This document shows, one piece after another, positions 1-7,271 of a DNA stretch of 22,835 nucleotides. The position numbers and the translations under genes are program-made. The stretch is from the IMG/VR virus record IMGVR_UViG_3300008740_000421, positions 1 through 22,835 of that record. One strand, written 5' to 3'. The notes beneath the pieces are model-generated. The model searched no databases. It had not been told where the DNA came from and saw only the letters and a program-made list of their open reading frames with translations. How positions within the stretch are numbered: position 1 is the stretch's first letter; every line of letters begins with the position of its first letter. This DNA is from a virus.

Positions 1-66
1 GGTGTATCCGACGGAGGAACTGTAGGTTTTTTTGAATGGGGTCTGGTGAGCAGGCTACCCTCATAG
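1..66 (+). other. Out-of-frame 5' fragment of the tail sheath gene
   Basis: Reading from base 1 in frame 1 gives GVSDGGTVGFFEWG, which resembles the N-terminal region of T4 gp18 (there ...GKFQWGP...), and then runs into a TAG at 64-66. The sheath protein continues in frame 3 as GEQATLIDSQDTL. One extra base near 38-44, either in the GGGG run at 38-41 or at the C at 43, would join the two as EWG-(S/P)-GEQ. The reading frame is therefore broken by an apparent one-base deletion, and the true gene start lies upstream of the window. Confidence 0.8.
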
Positions 67-1925
67 ACAGTCAAGATACACTACGAAGTACCTTCGGATC
101 ACCAAATACTGCACAATTGAATGGCGCTCATTGGTGGAGTGCTGCAAACTTCTTGTCATACAGCAATCGACTGTATGTTGTTCGTGCAATAGGAACAGGA
201 TCAAACAATTCTATTTTCCCTGTTGGTTCTGCCCAATGGGCGCTCATTAAAAATGATACAGATTATGCAGAGGCTTGGACTGAAGGGTCAGGTATATCTG
301 GAGCCGAAACTGGTTCTACTACAACTGTTTTTATTGGACGTTATCCTGGAGACCTTGGCAATAGTCTTCGCGTTTCTATCTGTGACTCAACTGCTGGTAT
401 GTTTAGCAATACCGCTACTGCGGTTAGTGCTGTATCATGTAGTGCTGGTGCGAGAACCGCATCTGGAGTCACAGCAGGCACAGTGAGAGTTGGTGATGTC
501 ATTGATTTCAATAATGAAAGTGAAGCTCCTACAGGCAAATATAAGATTACTGCAATTGATGGAACAACCATTACTGTTGATAAACCATTCAATGCTACTG
601 CTAGTTCAAAAACAATTAATCGCTATTGGGAATTTTATGAGAATTTTGATGTTGCTCCAGGAACTTCGGATTTTGCAAGAGACCGATCAATAACTAGTGA
701 TGAAATTCATATTGCAGTAAGTGATGCCGATGGTCGAATCTCTGGACAAAAAGGAACAGTTCTTGAGACTTATCCTTTTGCGTCAAAATTGTATGATGCT
801 GTTAATGAGGATGGCTCGACTAATTATTACAAGCAAGATATTCAAAATACATCGAGATATATTTTTGTTGGAAGTCATCCTCCATCGGGCAATCTCAGTG
901 GCAGTGGATCTGATTGGGGATCTACAGCCGCAGCCGCAGGCGCTGGTGCAATGAAAACACTTAACAATGATGCAACAGTAGACGCACCTTTGGCCTTTGT
1001 TGGCACACTAAAAAATGGTGCAACTCAGGGGCAAAATGACGCAGCACTACAGCTTGGGTGGGATAAATTTGCAGATGCCGATACAGTGGACATTTCACTA
1101 GCAATTACTGGTCCTGCAAGCCCAACAGTCGCACGATATGTTGTGGATAATATCTCAGAAGTGAGAAAAGACTGTGTTACGTTCATCTCACCAGAAAAGA
1201 GTGACGTTGTTGGTATTTCTTCATTGAATTCGATAAAAACGAATGTTCTTGACTTTAGAAATACTCAATTATCGTCTTTGAATAGTTCATATGCAGTCAT
1301 GGATTGTGGATGGAAGTATCAGTTCGATAAGTACAATAATACGAATCGTTGGATACCACTGAATGGTGATATTGCTGGATTGTGTGCGAGAACAGATCAG
1401 GTTCGAGATCCTTGGTGGAGCCCTGCTGGTTTCAACAGAGGAAACATTAAGAACATCGTGAAGCTCGCATGGAATCCAACGAAGTCTCATAGAGATGAGT
1501 TATACAAGAATGGTATTAATCCAGTAGCAACCTTCCCGGGAGAGGGAACAGTGCTATTTGGAGATAAGACACTCTTGACTCGACCAAGTGCATTTGATCG
1601 AATTAACGTGAGAAGACTATTCATCGTTCTAGAAAAGTCAATTGCTATTGCAGCAAGATTCTCACTATTCGAGTTCAATGATGAGTTTACTCGTGCTCAG
1701 TTTAGAAACCTTGTTGATCCTTTCTTACGAGAAGTACAAGGACGAAGAGGAATTACTGACTTCCGAGTAATCTGTGACGAGACGAATAACACAGGAGACG
1801 TGATCGATAGAAACGAGTTCATTGGTGATATTTACATTAAACCTGCTCGCTCAATTAACTTTATTCAACTCAATTTCATTGCTACGCGAACTGGAGTAGA
1901 TTTTAACGAAGTTATTGGATCATAG
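36..1925 (+). CDS. 18: Contractile tail sheath protein gp18 (5'-incomplete, frameshifted near its start)
   Basis: The product is the tail sheath subunit, which polymerises around the tail tube and contracts to drive the tube through the host envelope. About 629 residues are in this frame, against roughly 659 in T4 gp18. The C-terminal third carries the strongest family signature: NPTKSHRDELYKNGINP, then FDRINVRRLFIVLEKSI, FEFNDEFTRAQFRN, and a terminal block ending INFIQLNFIATRTGVDF. The middle is a more variable surface domain. The ATG at 36 is probably not a real start: a TGA directly precedes it, there is no ribosome binding site, and sheath-like sequence continues upstream in another frame. 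The gene is followed by a late promoter and the tube gene, the usual 18-19-20 order. The break may be a sequencing or assembly error at a contig edge. Confidence 0.93.
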   Translation: MGSGEQATLIDSQDTLRSTFGSPNTAQLNGAHWWSAANFLSYSNRLYVVRAIGTGSNNSIFPVGSAQWALIKNDTDYAEAWTEGSGISGAETGSTTTVFIGRYPGDLGNSLRVSICDSTAGMFSNTATAVSAVSCSAGARTASGVTAGTVRVGDVIDFNNESEAPTGKYKITAIDGTTITVDKPFNATASSKTINRYWEFYENFDVAPGTSDFARDRSITSDEIHIAVSDADGRISGQKGTVLETYPFASKLYDAVNEDGSTNYYKQDIQNTSRYIFVGSHPPSGNLSGSGSDWGSTAAAAGAGAMKTLNNDATVDAPLAFVGTLKNGATQGQNDAALQLGWDKFADADTVDISLAITGPASPTVARYVVDNISEVRKDCVTFISPEKSDVVGISSLNSIKTNVLDFRNTQLSSLNSSYAVMDCGWKYQFDKYNNTNRWIPLNGDIAGLCARTDQVRDPWWSPAGFNRGNIKNIVKLAWNPTKSHRDELYKNGINPVATFPGEGTVLFGDKTLLTRPSAFDRINVRRLFIVLEKSIAIAARFSLFEFNDEFTRAQFRNLVDPFLREVQGRRGITDFRVICDETNNTGDVIDRNEFIGDIYIKPARSINFIQLNFIATRTGVDFNEVIGS

Positions 1926-1927
1926 CA

Positions 1928-1935
1928 CATAAATA
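1928..1935 (+). promoter_or_regulatory. T4-type late promoter (CATAAATA) before gp19
   Basis: CATAAATA differs at one position from the T4 late promoter consensus TATAAATA, which is read by host RNA polymerase carrying gp55. It lies in the 33-base gap between gp18 and gp19, about 23 bases before the gp19 start. A ribosome binding site (GAGGAG, 1946-1951) follows. Confidence 0.65.
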
Positions 1936-1958
1936 AAGGTAAGACGAGGAGATAATCA

Positions 1959-2561
1959 ATGCCCTTTAATGTAAACGATATTCGTCAACAATTTACTGCT
2001 GGTGGCGCCAGACCAAATTTATTTGAAATTTCGATGCCATTTCCTACAGCGGCAGGAGCAGATGCAGGAGCGGCCGCGTCAAAGCTAACTTTCATGGCTC
2101 ATGGAGCACAAATTCCTGGAGCTGATTTTACTACGATTGAAGTGCCATACTTTGGTCGTCAAATCAAAATACCAGGAAATAGAACATTTGCTGAGTGGTC
2201 TCCTATCATTTATAATGATGAGGATTTTCTGATACACAATGCAATAAACACTTGGATGAATTCTATTAATAGCCATGTTTCCAATGTACGTTCTCCTGTT
2301 GCGATTTCTACTACGGGTTACTGCACCAACGCTGATGTCGTACATTACTCTAAAGCTGGAGATATTATCAAGCGAGTGACTTTGATCAATGTTTGGCCTT
2401 CTTCTATCACTCCACTTGATCTGGAGTGGGCATCGAATGATCAGCTTGAAGATTTTACGGTGACATTCCAGTATGACTATTGGGTTTCTTCTAGCGTAGA
2501 AAATATTGCTGGAGTGAGTGAGTTTGTTGTGGGGGACAGCGGAACGTCTTCTGGAACATAA
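1959..2561 (+). CDS. 19: Tail tube protein gp19
   Basis: This is the major tail tube subunit, which stacks in rings inside the sheath and forms the DNA channel. It has 200 residues, somewhat longer than T4 gp19 (163). Family-like features are the N-terminal RPNLFEISMPFP strand, PGADFTTIEVPYFGRQIKIPG in the first half, the NTWMNSINSH helix, and a C-terminal tube fold near LEDFTVTFQYDYW. An Ala/Gly-rich stretch around residues 30-40 is probably a loop. The ATG at 1959 has a good GAGGAG site at 1946-1951. It has its own late promoter and lies between sheath and portal, as in T4. The tube identity is secure; a second tube-family gene lies at 8736. Confidence 0.92.
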   Translation: MPFNVNDIRQQFTAGGARPNLFEISMPFPTAAGADAGAAASKLTFMAHGAQIPGADFTTIEVPYFGRQIKIPGNRTFAEWSPIIYNDEDFLIHNAINTWMNSINSHVSNVRSPVAISTTGYCTNADVVHYSKAGDIIKRVTLINVWPSSITPLDLEWASNDQLEDFTVTFQYDYWVSSSVENIAGVSEFVVGDSGTSSGT

Positions 2562-2575
2562 CATAGGAATATAAT

Positions 2576-4087
2576 ATGGCAATTCGTTTATTTGGATTCA
2601 AAATTGGAAGAGATTCTGTTGAGGAATCTCTTCCTTCATTTACACCACCCGAACAATCTGACGGTGCGATGGTCGTTGAGTCTACTGGATGGACCGCGGC
2701 TGGAGCATATGGTCAAAATATTGATTTGAACGGTACTGCAAAAAATGAAGCAGACCTTATCAATCAATATAGAAACATGGCATTATATCCAGAATGTGAA
2801 TATGCCATTGACGACATCACGAATGAATCCATTATTTGTGAAGAAAATAAACCATCTGTTGCTGTTGTGTTGGATAACCTAAAACAGCCCGAATCTATTA
2901 AAAAGAAGATTAGGGAAGAATTTGACAGCATAATGAGAATGCTCGATTTCAAAGACCGAGGATATGATATATTCAGAAGATGGTATATCGACGGCAGACT
3001 CTATTATCATATTCTCATTGATGTGACTAATCCAAGGTCTGGTATTCAAGAGCTTCGACCAATTGATTCTAGAAAAATTAGGCTCATTAAAGAAATCAAA
3101 AGAGGTCCCGGCGCGCCCCCACAAGGAAACGCAGCCGCAGATACAATCGTCAATAAGAGTGTTGAATATTTTTTGTATAATCCTAGTGGCGTTGCTCCAA
3201 TGAACGCTGCACAAGGATTGAAAATATCAACAGATAGTATTTCATATACTACATCTGGTTTGCTTGATGTCAATAAGACAATGGTGATTGGTCATATGCA
3301 TTCTGCGATTAAGCCCCTCAATCAGTTGAAAATGATTGAAGATGCATTGGTGATTTATCGATTGTCTCGTGCTCCAGAGAGAAGAATCTTTTATGTAGAT
3401 GTTGGCAATCTTCCCAAGGCTAAGGCTGAGCAATATCTCAAAGATATTATGACTCGTTTCAAAAATAAATTAGTATACGATTCGTCGTCTGGCACAATCA
3501 CAGATGATCGACATCATAGAACGATGCTGGAAGACTATTGGCTGCCTCGTAGAGAAGGTGGTCGGGGCACAGAGGTTACTACTTTGCCTGGTGGACAAAA
3601 CTTAGGTGAAATCGAAGACATTGAGTATTTTCAAAAGAAACTATACAAGTCATTGAAAATTCCAATATCAAGACTTCAACCAGATGATGGATTCAGTCTT
3701 GGGCGCTCAAACGAAATAACAAGAGATGAAGTTAAATTTGCGAAGTTTGTTACTCGATTGCGACAACGATTTTCCAGTTTATTTTCTGGATTGCTTCAAA
3801 CCCAATTAAGACTCAAAGGAATTATCACAGAAGATGATTGGATTGAGATGAAAGATGACATTGAGTTTGATTTTCTCAAGAACGTGCATTTTGCCGAGCT
3901 ACAAGAATCTGAAATAATGCGAAATAGGCTTGAAATGTTACGAGAAATTGATGAATATAATGGAAAGTATTATTCTACCGAATGGATTAGAAAGAACATA
4001 CTAATGCAAACTGATGATGATATTGATGTAATTGATAGACAAATAAAAACACAAGAACCTCAAGAAGAAGAAGGGCCCCAACAGTAA
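2576..4087 (+). CDS. 20: Portal vertex protein gp20
   Basis: This is the dodecameric portal through which DNA is packaged and on which the head initiates. Its 503 residues compare with 524 in T4. Recognisable blocks are the N-terminal YRNMALYPECEYAIDDITNE, a mid-protein SRAPERRIFYVDVGNLPKAK, then KNKLVYDSSSGTITDDR, the LPGGQNLGEIEDIEYFQKKL block, and IPISRLQPDDGFSLGR. The C-terminus is charged and low complexity (QEPQEEEGPQQ). The start at 2576 follows a TAGGAA site and lies 14 bases after gp19, so it is probably read from the gp19 late promoter. A loop coded by unusually GC-rich DNA at 3107-3120 (GPGAPP) stands out from the AT-rich surroundings. gp20 is a standard marker for marine T4-like phages. 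Confidence 0.95.
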   Translation: MAIRLFGFKIGRDSVEESLPSFTPPEQSDGAMVVESTGWTAAGAYGQNIDLNGTAKNEADLINQYRNMALYPECEYAIDDITNESIICEENKPSVAVVLDNLKQPESIKKKIREEFDSIMRMLDFKDRGYDIFRRWYIDGRLYYHILIDVTNPRSGIQELRPIDSRKIRLIKEIKRGPGAPPQGNAAADTIVNKSVEYFLYNPSGVAPMNAAQGLKISTDSISYTTSGLLDVNKTMVIGHMHSAIKPLNQLKMIEDALVIYRLSRAPERRIFYVDVGNLPKAKAEQYLKDIMTRFKNKLVYDSSSGTITDDRHHRTMLEDYWLPRREGGRGTEVTTLPGGQNLGEIEDIEYFQKKLYKSLKIPISRLQPDDGFSLGRSNEITRDEVKFAKFVTRLRQRFSSLFSGLLQTQLRLKGIITEDDWIEMKDDIEFDFLKNVHFAELQESEIMRNRLEMLREIDEYNGKYYSTEWIRKNILMQTDDDIDVIDRQIKTQEPQEEEGPQQ

Positions 4088-4104
4088 TACGGGCATTCTT
4101 GTTT

Positions 4105-4112
4105 TATAAATA
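4105..4112 (+). promoter_or_regulatory. T4-type late promoter (TATAAATA) before the gp67-like gene
   Basis: An exact TATAAATA match to the T4 late promoter consensus lies in the 55-base gap after gp20. A ribosome binding site, AGGAG at 4130-4134, follows, eight bases before the next start codon. Confidence 0.8.
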
Positions 4113-4142
4113 TTAAGCAAAAGATTCTTAGGAGAAAATAAT

Positions 4143-5255
4143 ATGAGTAAATTAATCAACTCGGCGCTTAACGGTGATCCGATTTCGTTTCGCGATGAAA
4201 TTGTCGATGCGCTATCGAACAAGGTAACCGATGCGATTGATGCCAAAAAAATTGAAATAGCTCAGACTTTTGTTCCTTCAATAGATGAAGAAGATATTGA
4301 AGAAGAAATCGATGACGATTTTGAGTCAGCCTATGACTACTCAGATGAGGAAGAGGATGATAGTGAGATTGTCAACGCTATTGATGATCTTCCTGGTGCT
4401 GGTTCGATGAAAGGTGCTAATCTTCCTACCGATGCATATGAGACAACTGGCGACGAACTTTCTGATATGGAATATAGAGAAGTTGATTCTGTTCCTCCAG
4501 CCTATGTTCGTGGCGAGAATGGTGTATATACACACAATACAAACGAAGCGGTAGAGCTTGATGAGCTTTCCAAGAAGACATTAGCTTCATACGTTAAGCA
4601 AGCACACGATGATGCTGGTTCGAGAGAACACCAGTCTGGAGCGAGAAAAAGTCGACCTGGTGCAAGGTGGTCGTCTCGGTTGGACGACCCGTCGGCCGCC
4701 GGGATCGCCGCGGCGCGCCGAAATCGTGCTGATAGAGAACTTCAAACAAAGATTGATGATAGAAATATTAAAAATCGACGCAAGGGAATTGGTCGGGCAG
4801 TGGCCAAATTAGCCACTGGCGAATATGCCGAGCATATTGAGGAGGTTCGTAAAACAGGTAGTGGCAGTGAAATGATTAAAAAAGAGAAATATCAGAAGTT
4901 GTTGAAGAAGTATGGTAATACGCCAATAACGAAAGTTCCCCGAAAAGATTTGAATCAAATTGTGACTTTAGGTTATGAGCTTCAGGCAAAAAAGTTAATT
5001 GAAAACGATGAGCAGATTGACGAGAATGTATTTCATTGTCTAGAAAGAGTTGCTGGAACCAATCGAGGCAGTAAATATCGCTTTGATGATGGATCAGTAG
5101 CTAACATTAGTGTTGATGCGGCCACTAAGATGCTACAAACATATGGCTCTCTTAATCCTAAGAATCAGGGGCGATTTGCACAAATGGCCCAAGAGTCTAA
5201 AGACGGATTCAATCGTTTAAGCGAATTTGCATTCAATTATAAGCAGGGGCACTAA
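4143..5255 (+). CDS. Prohead core protein, gp67-like N-terminus with a long C-terminal extension
   Basis: The first 40 or so residues (MSKLINSALNGDPISFRDE..., then DAIDAKKIEIAQTFV) match the start of the T4 prohead core protein gp67 (MEGLIEAIKSNDL..., KEEKIAIARNF), and both are followed by a run of Asp and Glu. T4 gp67 is only 80 residues and this protein is 370. After the acidic region comes ELDELSKKTLASYVKQA, a short motif I associate with structural or core proteins of marine phages, then an Arg/Lys-rich segment and a C-terminal domain of about 130 residues that I cannot assign. The position between portal and protease is where T4 has 67 and 68. The likely role is an internal scaffold component trimmed by gp21. 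A block at 4681-4720 is extremely GC-rich. The start has a strong AGGAG site. Confidence 0.72.
   Translation: MSKLINSALNGDPISFRDEIVDALSNKVTDAIDAKKIEIAQTFVPSIDEEDIEEEIDDDFESAYDYSDEEEDDSEIVNAIDDLPGAGSMKGANLPTDAYETTGDELSDMEYREVDSVPPAYVRGENGVYTHNTNEAVELDELSKKTLASYVKQAHDDAGSREHQSGARKSRPGARWSSRLDDPSAAGIAAARRNRADRELQTKIDDRNIKNRRKGIGRAVAKLATGEYAEHIEEVRKTGSGSEMIKKEKYQKLLKKYGNTPITKVPRKDLNQIVTLGYELQAKKLIENDEQIDENVFHCLERVAGTNRGSKYRFDDGSVANISVDAATKMLQTYGSLNPKNQGRFAQMAQESKDGFNRLSEFAFNYKQGH
4681..4720 (+). other. GC-rich island inside the prohead core gene
   Basis: By direct count 34 of these 40 bases are G or C, in a window that is otherwise AT-rich. It codes in frame for Asp-Pro-Ser followed by Ala/Gly/Arg-rich residues (DDPSAAGIAAARR) between two charged stretches. 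It contains GGCGCGCC (4712-4719), and the same octamer occurs in the portal gene at 3110-3117. The frame is intact across it. It may be an inserted linker or a constrained basic segment; I see no flanking direct repeats. Confidence 0.6.
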
Positions 5256-5258
5256 CAA

Positions 5259-5903
5259 ATGAAGCTCATCACGGAAACATTAGAAGATGTTCAGTATATT
5301 GTAGAAGGAACTGGTAATGACCAGAAATACTTTATCAAAGGTATTTTCATGCAGGCTGAACAGAAGAATCGAAATGGTCGTGTGTATCCCATAGCGACAC
5401 TTCGCAAAGAAGCGACTCGTTATGTGGACACATACGTTAAAAATAACCGTGCTTTTGGTGAGCTTGGACACCCAGATGGTCCTCAGATTAATCTAGAGCG
5501 CGTTTCGCATATGATCACAAGTCTAGATGAAGATGGAAATAACTTTATTGGAAAAGCAAAAGTTATGGACACACCTTATGGCAACATCGTAAAGAACCTG
5601 ATGAAAGAAGGTGCAAAGTTAGGTGTTTCTTCTCGTGGTATGGGTTCATTGAAGTCGCAGGCAGGTGCAAATGTAGTACAACCAGATTTTTATCTTGCAA
5701 CAGCCGCGGACGTTGTGGCCGATCCATCTGCTCCTAATGCATTTGTTGAAGGTATTATGGAAGGAAAAGAGTGGGTTTGGGACAATGGTATATTACAGGA
5801 AAGAGAGATCAGCAACTATCATGATCAGATCGAAAAGACATCTAGGGTTAATTTAGAGGAACAGAAACTTAATTTATTTAAGGATTTCCTTTCAAAATTA
5901 TAA
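5259..5903 (+). CDS. 21: Prohead core protease gp21
   Basis: This is the serine protease that matures the prohead by cleaving scaffold, core and major capsid proteins. Its 214 residues match T4 gp21 (212). It belongs to the herpesvirus-assemblin-like phage protease group. The candidate catalytic His is H71 in AFGELGHPDGP, and the candidate serine is S124 or S125 in GAKLGVSSRGMGSL; both blocks are typical of the family. The conserved N-terminal stretch FMQAEQKNRNGRVYP precedes them. The start is three bases after the stop of the prohead core gene, with an AGGGG site at the end of that gene, so the two are co-transcribed from the late promoter at 4105. The order core-21-22-23 is as in T4. Confidence 0.95.
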   Translation: MKLITETLEDVQYIVEGTGNDQKYFIKGIFMQAEQKNRNGRVYPIATLRKEATRYVDTYVKNNRAFGELGHPDGPQINLERVSHMITSLDEDGNNFIGKAKVMDTPYGNIVKNLMKEGAKLGVSSRGMGSLKSQAGANVVQPDFYLATAADVVADPSAPNAFVEGIMEGKEWVWDNGILQEREISNYHDQIEKTSRVNLEEQKLNLFKDFLSKL

Positions 5904-5907
5904 TTTA

Positions 5908-5915
5908 CATAAATA
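5908..5915 (+). promoter_or_regulatory. T4-type late promoter (CATAAATA) before gp22
   Basis: CATAAATA, one mismatch from the late consensus, lies in the 46-base gap between gp21 and gp22. A strong AAGGAGA ribosome binding site (5934-5940) lies downstream, nine bases before the gp22 start. Confidence 0.68.
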
Positions 5916-5949
5916 GGTACTAGAATTTTTCCCAAGGAGAATTGAAAAA

Positions 5950-7221
5950 ATGTCAGCACAATCACTCGAAAGAACAATCGTAGAGGTGGCTACTCCAGGA
6001 AATGTAGCCCTTCCTTCGGAAGGTAGCACTCCTGAGAAGTCTGGTTCACCAAAGGCTTCGGGGGGAACTGTTGCTCCTCCTAAACAGTCTACTGATCCTG
6101 GTGGAAATTTCAAGGCTTCTGAGAAAGCCGGAGATTCTACCAAAAAGACAAAGGGCCGAAGAGGCGACAAGCAGGGCCAGGAGTCTTCAGACACACCAAC
6201 TACAATTGCTGACCCAACCAAAAAGGTTCTTTCTCCTGAAAACGTAAAGGAAGAGGATATGGAAGATGCATTTGGATTCGATACAGAAGAGTTAGAAGAA
6301 GATGATCTTCCGATGACTCGTGCTGGTATTGCAAAATCACTTCTCGATGCCATTCAAGAAATGGATAAGGATGAGCTAACTGACCTGCTTGGTGCAGTCA
6401 CCGAAGCGAGCGAAGAAGAAGTAGACGAGGACGAAGGCGAAGAGTACGAAGTAGAAGAGTCTCTTGTTTATGAAATTCCTCGAATCACTTCTGATGACCT
6501 CGACCTATCTGATGATCTTAGTGTCATTGTTAGTGGCGAAGCTGGACTATCAGAAGAATTCCAGAACAATGCAAAAATTCTCTTTGAAAGTGCTGTCGTC
6601 GCGAAGGTCAACGGAGTGATTGATCAACTTGAAGAAAATTATAAGGTCGAACTATCTGAGGCAATTGAGAGTATTTCTTCCGAACTTACCGAGAAGGTAG
6701 ATGGCTACCTCAATTACGTTGTAGAGGAATGGATGAAAGAGAATGAACTCGCTGTCGAGCGTGGTATTCGTTCCGAGATTACAGAGGATTTCATCACTGG
6801 TCTACGAAATCTATTCCAGGAACACTATATTGACATGCCTGAAGAGAAGGTTGATGTTGCAGAAGCATTAGCCGAGAAGGTAGAAACTTTGGAATCACAG
6901 CTAAACCAAGTTGTGGAATCAAACATTGAGTTGCAGCGAGCGTTGAAGGGCCACGAACAGTCCGAAATGCTTGATGAACTAACAAACGACTTGGCTGATA
7001 CGGAGTCCGAAAAACTTAGAGGTCTTGCAGAGGGAATCGAGTTTGAGGATAATGATCAGTACAGGGATGCTCTAGAAACTCTTCGGGGTAAGTATTTTCC
7101 AAAATCAGACTCAAGTTTGATTGCAGAAGAGACACTTGAAGAGGGGTTAGACGTAAATGATGAGTTGTCAGGGGCAATGGCTGCCTACACCAACACACTT
7201 GGTAGAACTGTAAGAAACTAA
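5950..7221 (+). CDS. 22: Prohead core scaffold protein gp22
   Basis: This is the main internal scaffold of the prohead, assembled before the shell and later degraded by gp21. It has 423 residues, longer than T4 gp22 (269). The excess is an N-terminal low-complexity region rich in Ser, Pro, Gly, Thr and Lys (about residues 10-85), followed by very acidic segments. The family core starts near DLSDDLSVIVSGEAGLSEEF and runs through a long alpha-helical region: KILFESAVVAKVN, the VVEEWMKENELAVERGIRSE block, and a heptad-like stretch VEALAE-type helix before ELQRAL. The C-terminus ends in AYTNTLGRTVRN. The AAGGAGA site and the dedicated late promoter suggest high expression. Confidence 0.92.
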   Translation: MSAQSLERTIVEVATPGNVALPSEGSTPEKSGSPKASGGTVAPPKQSTDPGGNFKASEKAGDSTKKTKGRRGDKQGQESSDTPTTIADPTKKVLSPENVKEEDMEDAFGFDTEELEEDDLPMTRAGIAKSLLDAIQEMDKDELTDLLGAVTEASEEEVDEDEGEEYEVEESLVYEIPRITSDDLDLSDDLSVIVSGEAGLSEEFQNNAKILFESAVVAKVNGVIDQLEENYKVELSEAIESISSELTEKVDGYLNYVVEEWMKENELAVERGIRSEITEDFITGLRNLFQEHYIDMPEEKVDVAEALAEKVETLESQLNQVVESNIELQRALKGHEQSEMLDELTNDLADTESEKLRGLAEGIEFEDNDQYRDALETLRGKYFPKSDSSLIAEETLEEGLDVNDELSGAMAAYTNTLGRTVRN

Positions 7222-7224
7222 TTT

Positions 7225-7232
7225 TATAAATA
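7225..7232 (+). promoter_or_regulatory. T4-type late promoter (TATAAATA) before gp23
   Basis: An exact TATAAATA lies in the 50-base gap before the major capsid gene. Initiation about six to eight bases downstream would put the small inverted repeat at 7241-7255 at the extreme 5' end of the gp23 transcript. An AAGGAG site at 7257-7262 follows. Confidence 0.82.
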
Positions 7233-7240
7233 AAAACAAT

Positions 7241-7255
7241 ACTGAGAAAATCAGT
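7241..7255 (+). repeat. Short hairpin in the gp23 leader
   Basis: ACTGA (7241-7245) and TCAGT (7251-7255) are perfect inverted repeats around a GAAAA loop, placed between the late promoter and the gp23 ribosome binding site. In RNA this is a five-base-pair stem near the predicted 5' end of the mRNA. Such leader hairpins can protect transcripts from decay; that role here is inferred. Confidence 0.45.
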
Positions 7256-7271
7256 TAAGGAGAAAAAAGAT

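Noticed and set aside
27-35. T7 slippery run as a programmed -1 frameshift in gp18
   Set aside because: Slipping back one base there leads directly to TGA at 33-35, so it cannot join the two frames.
2085-2582. 165-codon open frame on the - strand across gp19
   Set aside because: It lies almost wholly opposite the well-supported tube gene, has no ribosome binding site that I can see, and its Arg/Ile/Ser-rich sequence looks like an antisense shadow.
4798-4818. 7-bp inverted repeat CAGTGGC/GCCACTG with a 7-base loop
   Set aside because: It is inside a coding frame, has no T-run and no regulatory position; likely chance.
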